Shown here: piece by piece, positions 1-6,700 of the stretch | Position numbering within the stretch: position 1 is the stretch's first letter | How the letters are laid out: the number at the start of each line of letters is the position of its first letter | DNA from: an uncultured Oscillospiraceae bacterium | Lineage (GTDB): Bacteria > Bacillota > Clostridia > Oscillospirales > Oscillospiraceae | Direction of reading: 5' to 3' | NCBI GenBank assembly: GCA_934630555.1 | Contig: CAKTXB010000096.1 | Location: 1 to 7,244, forward strand | Length of the DNA stretch: 7,244 nt | Notes under the pieces: model-generated | Database searches by the model: none | Told to the model about the DNA's origin: nothing | What the model saw: only the letters and a program-made list of their open reading frames with translations | Made by a program: the position numbers and the translations under genes

Positions 1-21
1 GCGCAGCGGTCCGCGTTTGAA

Positions 22-51
22 AGCGTGTCAAAAATACTTTTTTGACACGCT
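22..51. terminator. Perfect 13-bp hairpin, probable terminator component
   Basis: Left arm 22-34 (AGCGTGTCAAAAA) pairs perfectly with 39-51 around a 4-base loop. The A/T part of the stem sits next to the loop, so there is no free T-run directly after the stem on either strand. It lies immediately beyond the second hairpin (53-86), on the downstream side for minus-strand transcripts. It may be a back-up terminator, a 3'-end stabilising structure, or belong to a gene left of the window. Confidence 0.5.
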
Positions 52-52
52 C

Positions 53-88
53 AAAACCGTGCCGCCCGGGTAGGGGGCACGGTTTTTT
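53..88. terminator. Rho-independent terminator, possibly bidirectional
   Basis: Arms AAAACCGTGCC (53-63) and GGCACGGTTTT (76-86) form an 11-bp stem around a 12-base loop, followed on the plus strand by six T (83-88). Read on the minus strand, the A-run 53-56 gives four U at the stem base. It begins 3 bases past the stop of the minus-strand zinc-ribbon gene, so it most likely ends that transcript. It could also end a plus-strand gene left of the window, and the longer T-run favours that direction. Confidence 0.7.
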
Positions 89-91
89 GTG

Positions 92-481
92 TCAGGTCTT
101 TTTTTCAAAGCGTTCGCTGCATTTGGGGCAGCGGATGCTGATGCGGCCCTTGCCCCGGGGCACGCGCACGGTCTGGCCGCAGCGCGGACAGTTAAAATAA
201 CAGTTCTGCCGGTCTTTCATGCGCGTCCAGAAGCGCAGATAGGCTGTATTTTCACGCCGGCGGGCGGCAAAATTGCGGGAGAACATCCGCACGATGCCCC
301 AGAGGAGCGGGATATACGCAATGAGGTTGAATATGCTCAGCCATGGCGCCAGGTAGTTTCCGCCCAGCGCACCCAACAGCAGACAGCCCAGCGCTACATA
401 GATGAGAAAGCGGTTGAGCGGATCGCTGCCGTAACGTCCGGCGAGAAAGCGCCGCAGACTGTCGCCCAGTTTCCGAAACAT
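92..481 (-). CDS. Small membrane protein with C-terminal zinc ribbon
   Basis: This 129-residue protein has a short basic N-terminus, two hydrophobic segments at about residues 25-41 and 47-65 (probably a membrane hairpin), a basic linker (FAARRR, about 71-76), and a zinc ribbon at the C-terminus. The ribbon has two CPxC knuckles, C98/C101 and C118/C121, which would bind one zinc ion with the C-terminal domain probably facing the cytoplasm. The start is supported by AGGA six bases upstream of the ATG, and a plausible promoter lies at 520-547. Zinc-ribbon knuckles of this type occur in many unrelated small proteins, so the fold does not give a function. It is the second minus-strand gene, 94 bases after the metallophosphoesterase, and is followed by terminator-like hairpins. 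Gene reality is well supported by the motifs; its role is unknown. Confidence 0.85.
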   Translation of the reverse strand: MFRKLGDSLRRFLAGRYGSDPLNRFLIYVALGCLLLGALGGNYLAPWLSIFNLIAYIPLLWGIVRMFSRNFAARRRENTAYLRFWTRMKDRQNCYFNCPRCGQTVRVPRGKGRISIRCPKCSERFEKKT

Positions 482-519
482 GCTGCATCCTGCCTTTCAA
501 AATCCTTTTGCTGCCCATT

Positions 520-547
520 ATTATAGCGCAGCGCCCGGGAAAGGCAA
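520..547 (-). promoter_or_regulatory. Candidate sigma-A promoter for the zinc-ribbon gene
   Basis: On the minus strand a perfect -10 box TATAAT (520-525) lies 16 bases from TTGCCT (542-547), a moderate match to TTGACA. An alternative TTGTTG (545-550) would give a 19-base spacer. Transcription would start near 513, leaving a leader of about 30 bases before the ATG at 481. It suggests the gene can be transcribed independently of the metallophosphoesterase upstream. Confidence 0.5.
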
Positions 548-575
548 CAAAGGCGGGGCAGTGTTTATAAAAAGT

Positions 576-1436
576 TTACGTTTCCGGGGCTTTTTCCGGC
601 GTGAGCACGAGCAGCGACACGGTGGGGCGGTCAAAAAGCCGCAGCGGCAGGCCGCGCAGCGTGCCAAGGCCGGGGCTGACGTACATCTGCGTGCCGCCGC
701 GGGAAAACAGCCCGGCGTCAAATTCCGGCAGCCACGTCTTTTGCGGGCCGAACAGGCCGCCGAGACCCGGCAGGCGCACGACGCCGCCGTGCGCGTGGCC
801 GCAGAGCACGACGTCTGCGCCGAGCTGCGCCCATGTATCCAGAAGGTCGTTGCGGTGGGCCAGCAGGAGGATGCACGCGTCCGGGCCGGCCTCGGCGCGG
901 AGCGCTGCAAACAGGGCAGACGGCGCGGGCTGGTCGGCCGGGCCGTTGGGGTCGCCGACACCGGCGAGCCAGAGGGTGGCATCGCCGCGGCGGAGGGGAA
1001 CATAGCGGTTTTCCAGCCGCGTGACGCCGCAGCTGTCCAGCAGCTTGAACAGCGCCTGCCGCCGGGCGCGCGGCAGCACCCATTCGTGGTTGCCGGTGAC
1101 GAAATAGACCGGGGCGATGCGGCAGAGGGCCTGCAGGGTGGGGCGCAGCGTGTCCAGCTCGGTGTGCGCGTCGGCCAGATCGCCGGTGAGGGCGATGAGG
1201 TCGGGCCGGGCATTTTGCACGCAGCGCAAAAGCCACGCGTTTTTGGGGCCGAAGTGCATGCCGTGCAGGTCGGACAGCTGCGCGACGCGCAGGCCGGAAA
1301 ACGCGGCGGGCAGGCGGGGCGCGAAGATTCGGACGGTTTGCAGCCGGACGGTATAATTTTCAAACCAGCCGAATGCCAGCAGCGCCAGCACGAGCACGGC
1401 GCGGCGCAGGCGGCGCCGGTGTTTGGAGCGCTTCAT
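576..1436 (-). CDS. Membrane-anchored calcineurin-like metallophosphoesterase (YkuE/YaeI-like)
   Basis: This 286-residue protein has an arginine/lysine-rich N-terminus (residues 1-12), one hydrophobic segment (about 13-25) acting as signal anchor, and then a complete metallophosphoesterase domain. The metal-binding motifs appear in order: SDLHG (D56, H58), GDLAD (D86), GNHE (N116, H117), an isolated H194 and GHAHGG (H214, H216). All usual ligands for the two-metal centre are present, so it should be an active phosphohydrolase outside the membrane. The overall layout resembles the YkuE/YaeI group, some of which act on lipid-linked or envelope phosphoesters; the substrate here cannot be read from sequence. 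The ATG at 1436 is chosen because AAAAGGAGG (1444-1452) lies 7 bases upstream. The frame stays open to 1547, but that extension is proline/arginine-rich and would translate the ribosome binding site. It diverges from recJ. Confidence 0.9.
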   Translation of the reverse strand: MKRSKHRRRLRRAVLVLALLAFGWFENYTVRLQTVRIFAPRLPAAFSGLRVAQLSDLHGMHFGPKNAWLLRCVQNARPDLIALTGDLADAHTELDTLRPTLQALCRIAPVYFVTGNHEWVLPRARRQALFKLLDSCGVTRLENRYVPLRRGDATLWLAGVGDPNGPADQPAPSALFAALRAEAGPDACILLLAHRNDLLDTWAQLGADVVLCGHAHGGVVRLPGLGGLFGPQKTWLPEFDAGLFSRGGTQMYVSPGLGTLRGLPLRLFDRPTVSLLVLTPEKAPET

Positions 1437-1505
1437 GCGCACGCCTCCTTTTGGGTACTTGGAACGCGGAGATCGGAAGACCGGCATCGCGCGGACCCAG
1501 GCAAG

Positions 1506-1529
1506 CCGCGCCGGGCGGCCGCGGCGCGG
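1506..1529 (-). other. GC-only hairpin in the metallophosphoesterase leader
   Basis: CCGCGCCG (1506-1513) pairs perfectly with CGGCGCGG (1522-1529) around an 8-base loop which is itself self-complementary (CGGCCG). It lies about 70 bases upstream of the metallophosphoesterase start. No T-run follows on either strand, so it is not a terminator. It could affect transcript folding, or be chance in very GC-rich DNA. Confidence 0.3.
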
Positions 1530-1745
1530 GGCTGCGGGCGGTCTCACGCTGCGCTGCGTCAGGTTTCCTTAAAATACGGCCGGCATTCCTGCGAAAAACG
1601 TCTTGCTCAGCACGAAAGGTCCTCGCTGCCGGTCACATCGCCGGTTTTCAGATACAGCCTAGCACGGTTTTTGTGAAAAAGGGGGCAAAATGCGACGGGA
1701 AGGAGGCGAAATTTTCACCAGCGGCACAAAATTCACATTTTTTCG

Positions 1746-1774
1746 TTGTGATATGGCAGGCACGGTGCTATAAT
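1746..1774 (+). promoter_or_regulatory. Strong sigma-A promoter for the recJ-rel-dtd operon
   Basis: TTGTGA (1746-1751) and a perfect TATAAT (1769-1774) are separated by exactly 17 bases. TG at 1766-1767 makes an extended -10 (TGCTATAAT). Transcription is expected to begin near 1780-1782, so the recJ leader would be only about 28 bases. It is the only good promoter I see upstream of the three plus-strand genes and therefore probably drives all of them. Confidence 0.8.
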
Positions 1775-1791
1775 AGCCGAAAAAAGGATTT

Positions 1792-1812
1792 ATGGATGTG
1801 TATCGGAAGTGA
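1792..1812 (+). CDS. Possible 6-codon leader reading frame overlapping the recJ start
   Basis: ATG at 1792 opens a frame encoding MDVYRK whose TGA stop (1810-1812) overlaps the recJ GTG start (1809-1811) as GTGA, the classic arrangement for translational coupling. AAGGA (1784-1788) lies 3 bases before this ATG, which is short. It lies 7 bases before a second ATG at 1796, which opens a 16-codon frame (MCIGSEVRNVGHCPKL) that ends at 1846 inside recJ. recJ itself has only a badly spaced GGA two bases before its GTG. The arrangement is directly visible; that either peptide is made or couples translation is inference, and both may be chance. Confidence 0.3.
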   Translation: MDVYRK

Positions 1813-3869
1813 AGTACGGAACGTGGGCCATTGCCCAAAGTTATGAGCCGGAGGCGTGCGCGGCGCTGGAGCGCGCGGGCTACTCTCCCATTACGGCGGC
1901 GGTGCTGTGCAGCCGCGGTTATGACGCGCCGGAGGCGGCGCGGGAATTTTTATCGACGGCGCAGCCGCTGAGCGATCCCTTCGCGCTGTGGGATATGGAA
2001 AAGGCGCGGGCGCGCGTGCAGCGGGCGCTGGAGGCAAACGAGAAGATCTGTGTGTTCGGCGATTATGACGTGGACGGCATTACGGCCACGTGTCTGCTGA
2101 CGGAGTTTCTGCGCGCGCGCGGCGGCGATGTGATGAGCTATATCCCGGCGCGGCTGGAGGAGGGCTATGGGCTGAACCCCATGGCCATTGAAACGCTGCG
2201 GCGGCAGGGCGTGCGGCTCATTGTGACCGTGGACTGCGGCATTACGGCGCTGGACGAAGCGGCGCTGTGCGCGCGGCTTGGCATGGAGCTGGTGGTGACG
2301 GACCACCATGAATGCAAAACGGAGCTGCCGCAGGCCTGCGCCATCGTGGACCCGCACCGCCCCGGACATCCGGCTGTGGGCCGGACGCTGGCGGGCGTGG
2401 GCGTGGCGTTTAAGCTGGCGGCTGCGATCGCGGGCGACCAGCAGGCGCTTTTGGAGCAGTACTGCGACCTTTTGTGCTTGGGCACGGTGGCGGATGTGAT
2501 GCCGCTGGTGGGGGAGAACCGCACCATGGTGGCGCGCGGGCTGGCCGCGCTGGAGGCCCCGAAGCGGCCCGGGCTTGCCGCGCTCATGGCTGAGTGCGGC
2601 GCGCGGCTGCCGGTGACGGCGGGGCTGATCGGCTATACGCTGGCGCCGCGCATCAACGCCGCCGGGCGCATGGGCGAGGTGAACGTGGCCACAGAGCTGT
2701 TTTTGACACGCGACACGGCCCGCGCGCAGCAGCTGGCGCAGCAGCTGTGCCGGCTCAACCGCCGCCGGCAGGAGGTCGAAAGCGACATTTACCGGCAGGC
2801 TGTTTCCATGCTGCCGCAGGACCGCGCGCCGGAGGCGATCGTGCTCGCGGACGAGCGCTGGCACCAGGGCGTGGTGGGCATTGTGGCCTCGCGGCTGGCG
2901 GAGGAATACGGCTGCCCGACGTTTCTCATCTGCTTGGACGGCGACAAGGGAAAGGCCTCGTCGCGGTCGTATGGCGGGTTCAATCTGTTCCGCTCCCTGG
3001 CGGCGCTGTCGGAGCATCTGGAAAGCTACGGCGGCCATGAGCTGGCGGCTGGCTTTACCATTCGGCGCGACCAGATCGACGGGTTCCGCACGGCGATGTG
3101 CGCCTGTGCGGGAGAATTTGCGCGCTCAGACGCGTGTACGGCGGCATTGCAGATCGACTGCAGGATCCCGCCGGAGCTGCTGAGCCTTGAAAATGTGGCG
3201 GCGCTGGAGGAACTGGAGCCGTGCGGCGCGGGCTGCCCGCGGCCGGTTTTGTGCATGGACGAGCTGACTGTGACGGAGCTGACGGAGGTCGGCGGCGGCA
3301 AGCATCTGCGGCTGCGGCTGGCGCACGGACGGCGGAGCTTTGCGGCGATCTTCTTTTCAGCCACGGCGCTGCGCGCAGGCATCGCTGTGGGCGATGTGGT
3401 GGAGATCGCATTTACGCCGCAGATCAACGAATTTCGCGCTTCGCGCTCGGTGCAGCTGAATCTCATCGACATCCGCCCGGACGAGGGCGCGCGCACCGGA
3501 CAGGAGCTGGCTGACGGCATTTATGAGCGCTTTTGGCGCGGCGAGGAGATACAGCCCGACGAGGCGGCGGCGCTTTTGCCGCAGCGGCGCGATTTTGTGG
3601 TCGTGTGGCGCTATCTGGCGGCCAATGCGCAGGCTGGACGCTTTGCAGGCGACCTGGGCTGCCTCAGCCGCGTGCTCTCGCGCCTGACGGGGAGCAGCTT
3701 TTCAAGCGCCCGGATACATATTTGTCTGGATATATTCAGCGAGCAGCGGCTTTTGCGCCTGCAGTGGCAGCAGCGCACGGTGCGCGTGTGTCTGTGCCCC
3801 GACGGGCGCAAGGTCGATCTGGAGCAGAGCTCCATTCTGGCGCACCTGAAACAACTGAAGGATCGGTGA
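1809..3869 (+). CDS. recJ: Single-stranded-DNA-specific exonuclease RecJ
   Basis: RecJ degrades single-stranded DNA 5' to 3' in recombinational, mismatch and base-excision repair. The 686-residue protein has the DHH phosphoesterase core: DYDVDG (D85, D87, D89), VDCGI (D142), the name-giving DHH at 165-167, and a following DPHRPG. Next come the conserved APRINAAGR stretch (279-287), the DHHA1 domain (about 350-430) with GVVGIVASRL and GGHE (H410), and an OB-fold region (about 455-560). A C-terminal extension of about 120 residues contains a winged-helix-like stretch. It is longer than E. coli RecJ (577) and shorter than B. subtilis RecJ (786), and such C-terminal additions are common in Firmicutes. 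The GTG start is chosen because the resulting N-terminus (MKYGTWAIAQ) fits family N-termini and no in-frame upstream start exists after the predicted transcription start. It is the first gene of the operon, with rel 4 bases downstream. Confidence 0.96.
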   Translation: MKYGTWAIAQSYEPEACAALERAGYSPITAAVLCSRGYDAPEAAREFLSTAQPLSDPFALWDMEKARARVQRALEANEKICVFGDYDVDGITATCLLTEFLRARGGDVMSYIPARLEEGYGLNPMAIETLRRQGVRLIVTVDCGITALDEAALCARLGMELVVTDHHECKTELPQACAIVDPHRPGHPAVGRTLAGVGVAFKLAAAIAGDQQALLEQYCDLLCLGTVADVMPLVGENRTMVARGLAALEAPKRPGLAALMAECGARLPVTAGLIGYTLAPRINAAGRMGEVNVATELFLTRDTARAQQLAQQLCRLNRRRQEVESDIYRQAVSMLPQDRAPEAIVLADERWHQGVVGIVASRLAEEYGCPTFLICLDGDKGKASSRSYGGFNLFRSLAALSEHLESYGGHELAAGFTIRRDQIDGFRTAMCACAGEFARSDACTAALQIDCRIPPELLSLENVAALEELEPCGAGCPRPVLCMDELTVTELTEVGGGKHLRLRLAHGRRSFAAIFFSATALRAGIAVGDVVEIAFTPQINEFRASRSVQLNLIDIRPDEGARTGQELADGIYERFWRGEEIQPDEAAALLPQRRDFVVVWRYLAANAQAGRFAGDLGCLSRVLSRLTGSSFSSARIHICLDIFSEQRLLRLQWQQRTVRVCLCPDGRKVDLEQSSILAHLKQLKDR

Positions 3870-3873
3870 ACCC

Positions 3874-6045
3874 ATGGAAACAAAGGAAGAACATTATCGC
3901 TCCATGATACAGGCCGTGCGGCGCTATACGCCCACGGCCGACATGGACGTCATTGAGGCGGCGTATCGCTACGCCGATGAAAAGCATAAAAACCAGCTGC
4001 GCAAGTCCGGCGAGCCGTATATCATCCACCCGCTGGCCGTGGCGGAGATCGTGGCCGAGATCGGACTGGACACGGACGCCATTGCCGCGGCGCTGCTGCA
4101 TGACTGCCTGGAGGATACGGACGCCAGCTTTGAGGAGCTTTCCCGCCAGTTCGGCGAAACGGTGGCGGAGCTGGTGGAGGGCGTTACAAAGCTGACGCGC
4201 GTGCAGTATTCCACCATGGAAGAACAGCAGATGGAGAATCTGCGCAAGATGTTCATGGCCATGTCCAAGGACATCCGCGTCATTCTCATTAAAATCGCAG
4301 ACCGGCTGCACAATACGCGCACGCTGCAGTATCAGACTCCGGCCAAGCAGATCTCAAAGTCGATGGAAACGATGGAGATCTACGCGCCGCTGGCGCACCG
4401 GCTCGGTATGCAGAAGATCAAGTGGGAGCTGGAGGACGTGTCGTTACAGTATCTCGACCCCGACGGCTACCAGCAGATCATGGACTATTTGAAGAAAAAC
4501 GAGCAGAGCGCCAACAGCTTTATGAACGCCATCCAGGGGAAGATCACGGACCGGCTGGCGTCGGTGGGCATTCACGGCTCGATCTATGGGCGTGTGAAGC
4601 ACACGTATTCCATCTATCGCAAGATGCGCGCGCAGAACAAGACCATCGACGAGCTGTATGACCTGTACGCGTTCCGCGTGATCGTGGACAACATTGCCGA
4701 CTGCTACAACGTGCTGGGGCACATCCACGACCTGTTCAACCCCATTCCGGGCAGATTCAAGGACTATATCTCCACACCGAAGCCGAATATGTATCAGTCG
4801 CTGCACACGACGGTCATCGGCTCGCAGGGCATTCCGTTTGAGGTGCAGATCCGCACGTGGGAAATGCACCAGACGGCGGAATACGGCGTGGCGGCGCACT
4901 GGAAATATAAGCAGCACGTGGAGGGCGGCACGGAGAAGGAATTTGAATGGGTGCGCCGGCTGCTGGAAAACCAGCAGGACACGGACGCCGACGACTATAT
5001 CCACTCGCTGAAGGTGGATATGTTCGACGACGAGGTGTTCGTGTTCACGCCCAAGGGCAAGGTGATGAGCCTGCCGGCGGGATCGACGCCCATTGACTTT
5101 GCCTATGCCATCCACTCGGCGGTCGGCAACTCGATGATCGGGGCGAAGATCAACAACCGCATCGCGGGCTTTGACGTGCCGCTGCACAATGGCGACATTG
5201 TGGAGGTGCTGACGTCCAAATCGGCGAAGGGGCCGAGCCGCGACTGGCTGAATATCTGCAAATCGAACCAGGCGCGCATTAAGATCAAGCAGTGGTTCAA
5301 GAAGGAAAAGCGCGAGGAGAACATCATCCGCGGCAAGGCCAGCTTTGAGGCGGAGCTGCGGCACATTGGCATTGACCCGGCGGTTTTGAACGACGACGAG
5401 CTGCTGCCGGTCGTTTTGAAAAAGGTGAGCTTTGCGTCGCTGGACGATCTGTATGCGACGATCGGCTTTGGCGGCCTGACGGCGCTGAAGGCTGTGGGGC
5501 GCGTGAAGGATGAGCTGACGAAGGCCAGCCGCGCGCAGACGGCCAAGGAGCAGCCTTTGCAGATCAAGCCGCCGGCAGCCGGTACGCCGAATACGTCGGG
5601 CGTGGTGGTGGAGGACATTGCCTCGTGCATGGTGAAGTTCAGCCGCTGCTGCGCGCCGGTGCCGGGCGACGACATCATCGGATTTATCACGAAGGGCTAC
5701 GGCGTGTCCATCCACCGGCGCGACTGCCCGAACGCCAGAGGCGCGGACGACCCCGCGCAGAAGGGGCGCTGGGTGAAGGTCACGTGGGCCGAAACGCCGG
5801 ACGCGACGTTTATGACGTCGCTGGAGATCGACGGTACGGACCGCGACGGGCTGATGCTGGACATTGCGACGATCCTGACGAGCTTGCGGGTGCGCATCAG
5901 CGAGATGAACGCGCGCAATGTGCCGGACGGGCAGTGCCTGATCGCGCTGACGTTTGCGGTGCACAGCGTGACGGAGCTGGAGAGCATCTGTGCGCGGCTG
6001 CGCGGCATTTCGGGCGTGCGGCAGATCCGCCGCGGCATTAACTGA
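3874..6045 (+). CDS. relA: Bifunctional (p)ppGpp synthetase/hydrolase Rel
   Basis: This long RelA/SpoT homologue transfers pyrophosphate from ATP to GTP/GDP on starved ribosomes and also hydrolyses (p)ppGpp. Its 723 residues match the usual Firmicutes length. The N-terminal HD hydrolase domain has H52, H76-D77, and D143 with N147 in ADRLHN, so it looks intact. The synthetase domain (about 200-360) has GRVKHTYSIYRKM, catalytic D263 in YDLYAFR, the RFKD motif at 294-297 that marks bifunctional enzymes (monofunctional RelA has EFDD), NMYQSLHTT, and E323 in EVQIRT. A TGS domain follows (about 389-449), then the zinc-finger region with C585, C592, C593, H614 and C618, and a C-terminal ACT domain (about 645-721). 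AAGGA (3858-3862) lies 11 bases before the ATG, inside the end of recJ, which suggests coupled translation. I use relA as in B. subtilis; rel is equally correct. Confidence 0.97.
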   Translation: METKEEHYRSMIQAVRRYTPTADMDVIEAAYRYADEKHKNQLRKSGEPYIIHPLAVAEIVAEIGLDTDAIAAALLHDCLEDTDASFEELSRQFGETVAELVEGVTKLTRVQYSTMEEQQMENLRKMFMAMSKDIRVILIKIADRLHNTRTLQYQTPAKQISKSMETMEIYAPLAHRLGMQKIKWELEDVSLQYLDPDGYQQIMDYLKKNEQSANSFMNAIQGKITDRLASVGIHGSIYGRVKHTYSIYRKMRAQNKTIDELYDLYAFRVIVDNIADCYNVLGHIHDLFNPIPGRFKDYISTPKPNMYQSLHTTVIGSQGIPFEVQIRTWEMHQTAEYGVAAHWKYKQHVEGGTEKEFEWVRRLLENQQDTDADDYIHSLKVDMFDDEVFVFTPKGKVMSLPAGSTPIDFAYAIHSAVGNSMIGAKINNRIAGFDVPLHNGDIVEVLTSKSAKGPSRDWLNICKSNQARIKIKQWFKKEKREENIIRGKASFEAELRHIGIDPAVLNDDELLPVVLKKVSFASLDDLYATIGFGGLTALKAVGRVKDELTKASRAQTAKEQPLQIKPPAAGTPNTSGVVVEDIASCMVKFSRCCAPVPGDDIIGFITKGYGVSIHRRDCPNARGADDPAQKGRWVKVTWAETPDATFMTSLEIDGTDRDGLMLDIATILTSLRVRISEMNARNVPDGQCLIALTFAVHSVTELESICARLRGISGVRQIRRGIN

Positions 6046-6057
6046 CGGAGGGAAACG

Positions 6058-6507
6058 ATGAGAGCAGTTGTGACGAGGGTGCGCTCAGCATCGGTGACGA
6101 TCGGCGGCGCGGTGAGCGGGGCGATCGGACACGGATTTTTGATCTTGCTTGGCATTGCGCCGGAGGATACGCCGGAAAAATGCCGGAAGCTGGCGGAGAA
6201 GATCTGCGGATTGCGCGTGTTTACGGACGAGAACGACAAGATGAATCTGTCGCTGGCGGATGTGGGCGGCAGCGTGCTGGTGGTGAGCCAGTTTACGCTG
6301 TACGGCGACGTCAGCCACGGGCGGCGGCCCAGCTTTATCGGCGCGGCGCGGCCGGAGACGGCCATCCCGCTTTATGAGCAGTTTCTGGCGGAGTGCGCCC
6401 GGCTGGGGTTTGCACCGCAGCATGGCGCGTTTGGAGCGGAAATGCTGGTGGAGTCGGTCAATGACGGGCCGGTGACGCTGATCGTTGACACCAAGGATCT
6501 GAAGTGA
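6058..6507 (+). CDS. dtd: D-aminoacyl-tRNA deacylase
   Basis: Dtd hydrolyses the ester bond of D-aminoacyl-tRNAs (and glycyl-tRNA-Ala), recycling tRNA and keeping D-amino acids out of proteins. The 149-residue length is typical. The N-terminus (MRAVVTRVRSASV) and both signature motifs are present: SQFTL at 77-81, which leads into GRRPSF (88-93), and NDGPVT at 135-140, which carries the Gly-cisPro pair that reads chirality. The dimer fold has no separate domains. The ATG is preceded by GGAGGG (6047-6052) with 5 bases of spacing, and the gene starts 12 bases after the rel stop, so it is the third operon gene. The same rel-dtd adjacency is known in B. subtilis and many Clostridia. No gene follows on this strand before the window ends; a repeat-rich non-coding region begins at once. 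Confidence 0.97.
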   Translation: MRAVVTRVRSASVTIGGAVSGAIGHGFLILLGIAPEDTPEKCRKLAEKICGLRVFTDENDKMNLSLADVGGSVLVVSQFTLYGDVSHGRRPSFIGAARPETAIPLYEQFLAECARLGFAPQHGAFGAEMLVESVNDGPVTLIVDTKDLK

Positions 6508-6510
6508 GCG

Positions 6511-6527
6511 GCGGGGCGCTGCCCCGC
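6511..6527. repeat. First, shortened copy of the GCGGGGC hairpin
   Basis: GCGGGGC (6511-6517) pairs perfectly with GCCCCGC (6521-6527) around a GCT loop, starting 4 bases after the dtd stop. It is followed by GGGCCCC and then GTTATT, similar to but shorter than the bases that follow the two full repeats at 6541 and 6621. It may act as the first barrier to transcription after dtd, but it lacks a proper T-run. Confidence 0.6.
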
Positions 6528-6540
6528 TGGGCCCCGTTAT

Positions 6541-6617
6541 TGCGGGGCTTCGTCCCGGTGGCCCTTGTTTTGCAAAACCTGTAGGTTTTACGATTTACTT
6601 GCAGTGCCTGCAACGGG
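6541..6617 (+). repeat. Imperfect tandem repeat, copy A
   Basis: This begins TGCGGGGCTTCGTCCCGG, followed by GGCCCTTGTTTTGCAAAACC, a small AAAACCT/AGGTTTT hairpin, and ends near GCAGTGCCTGCAACGG. It aligns over its length with copy B, which starts exactly 80 bases later, at roughly 80% identity by eye. In this copy the GCGGGGC stem is kept with one G-U pair and a lost end pair. The hairpin with CTTGTTTT behind it could work as a weak terminator on the plus strand. Confidence 0.65.
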
Positions 6618-6620
6618 GAG

Positions 6621-6698
6621 TGCGGGGCTTTGCCCCGCGGCCCCTTGTTTTTGCAAAACCTTTGGTTTTTGCATTTTATTCTGGCAGTGCCTACTAGG
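6621..6698 (+). repeat. Imperfect tandem repeat, copy B, terminator-like
   Basis: The perfect stem GCGGGGC/GCCCCGC (6622-6628 with 6632-6638, TTT loop) is followed by GGCCCCTTGTTTTT and then a second small hairpin, TGCAAAACC pairing with GGTTTTTGCA with one bulge. The repeat ends in GGCAGTGCCTACTAGG. The first hairpin plus the T-rich run is a plausible Rho-independent terminator for dtd. The word GCAGTGCC also ends copy A (6601-6608) and recurs at 6871-6878. Confidence 0.65.
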
Positions 6699-6700
6699 AG

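Larger units (their letters stand above)
1437..1808. other. Divergent intergenic region between metallophosphoesterase and recJ
   Basis: This 372-base gap holds the metallophosphoesterase ribosome binding site (AAAAGGAGG, minus strand, 1444-1452), a very GC-rich 8-bp hairpin (arms 1506-1513 and 1522-1529) in that gene's 5' leader, an A/T-richer stretch from about 1670, and the recJ promoter at 1746-1774. I could not find a convincing -35/-10 pair for the minus-strand gene. Reading frames that cross the gap on the plus strand lack a suitable ribosome binding site and have shadow-like composition. Confidence 0.7.

Noticed and set aside
1470..1480. 11-base match (AGATCGGAAGA) to a common sequencing adapter, suggesting a chimeric join.
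   Set aside because: The match ends after 11 bases and continues with unrelated genomic-like sequence on both sides. Chance is sufficient, although read coverage over this point would settle it.
1437..1547. 37-residue N-terminal extension of the metallophosphoesterase.
   Set aside because: The frame is open, but the extension is Pro/Arg-rich, would include the AAAAGGAGG site as codons, and precedes a natural basic-plus-hydrophobic N-terminus starting at 1436.
480..1676. 398-codon plus-strand open frame opposite the metallophosphoesterase.
   Set aside because: It lies antisense to a gene with all catalytic motifs, is dominated by Ala/Arg/Gln/Gly as expected for a GC-rich shadow frame, and has no recognisable domain.
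4444..5964. 506-codon minus-strand open frame.
   Set aside because: It is fully antisense to rel, whose five domains are intact. High third-position GC removes stop codons on the opposite strand. Composition (His/Arg/Val repeats) is shadow-like. The same applies to the frame at 1950-3038 opposite recJ.
6511..6698. CRISPR array from the repeated GCGGGGC units.
   Set aside because: There are only two full copies, imperfect over their whole 80-base length, with no unique spacers and no cas gene in the window.
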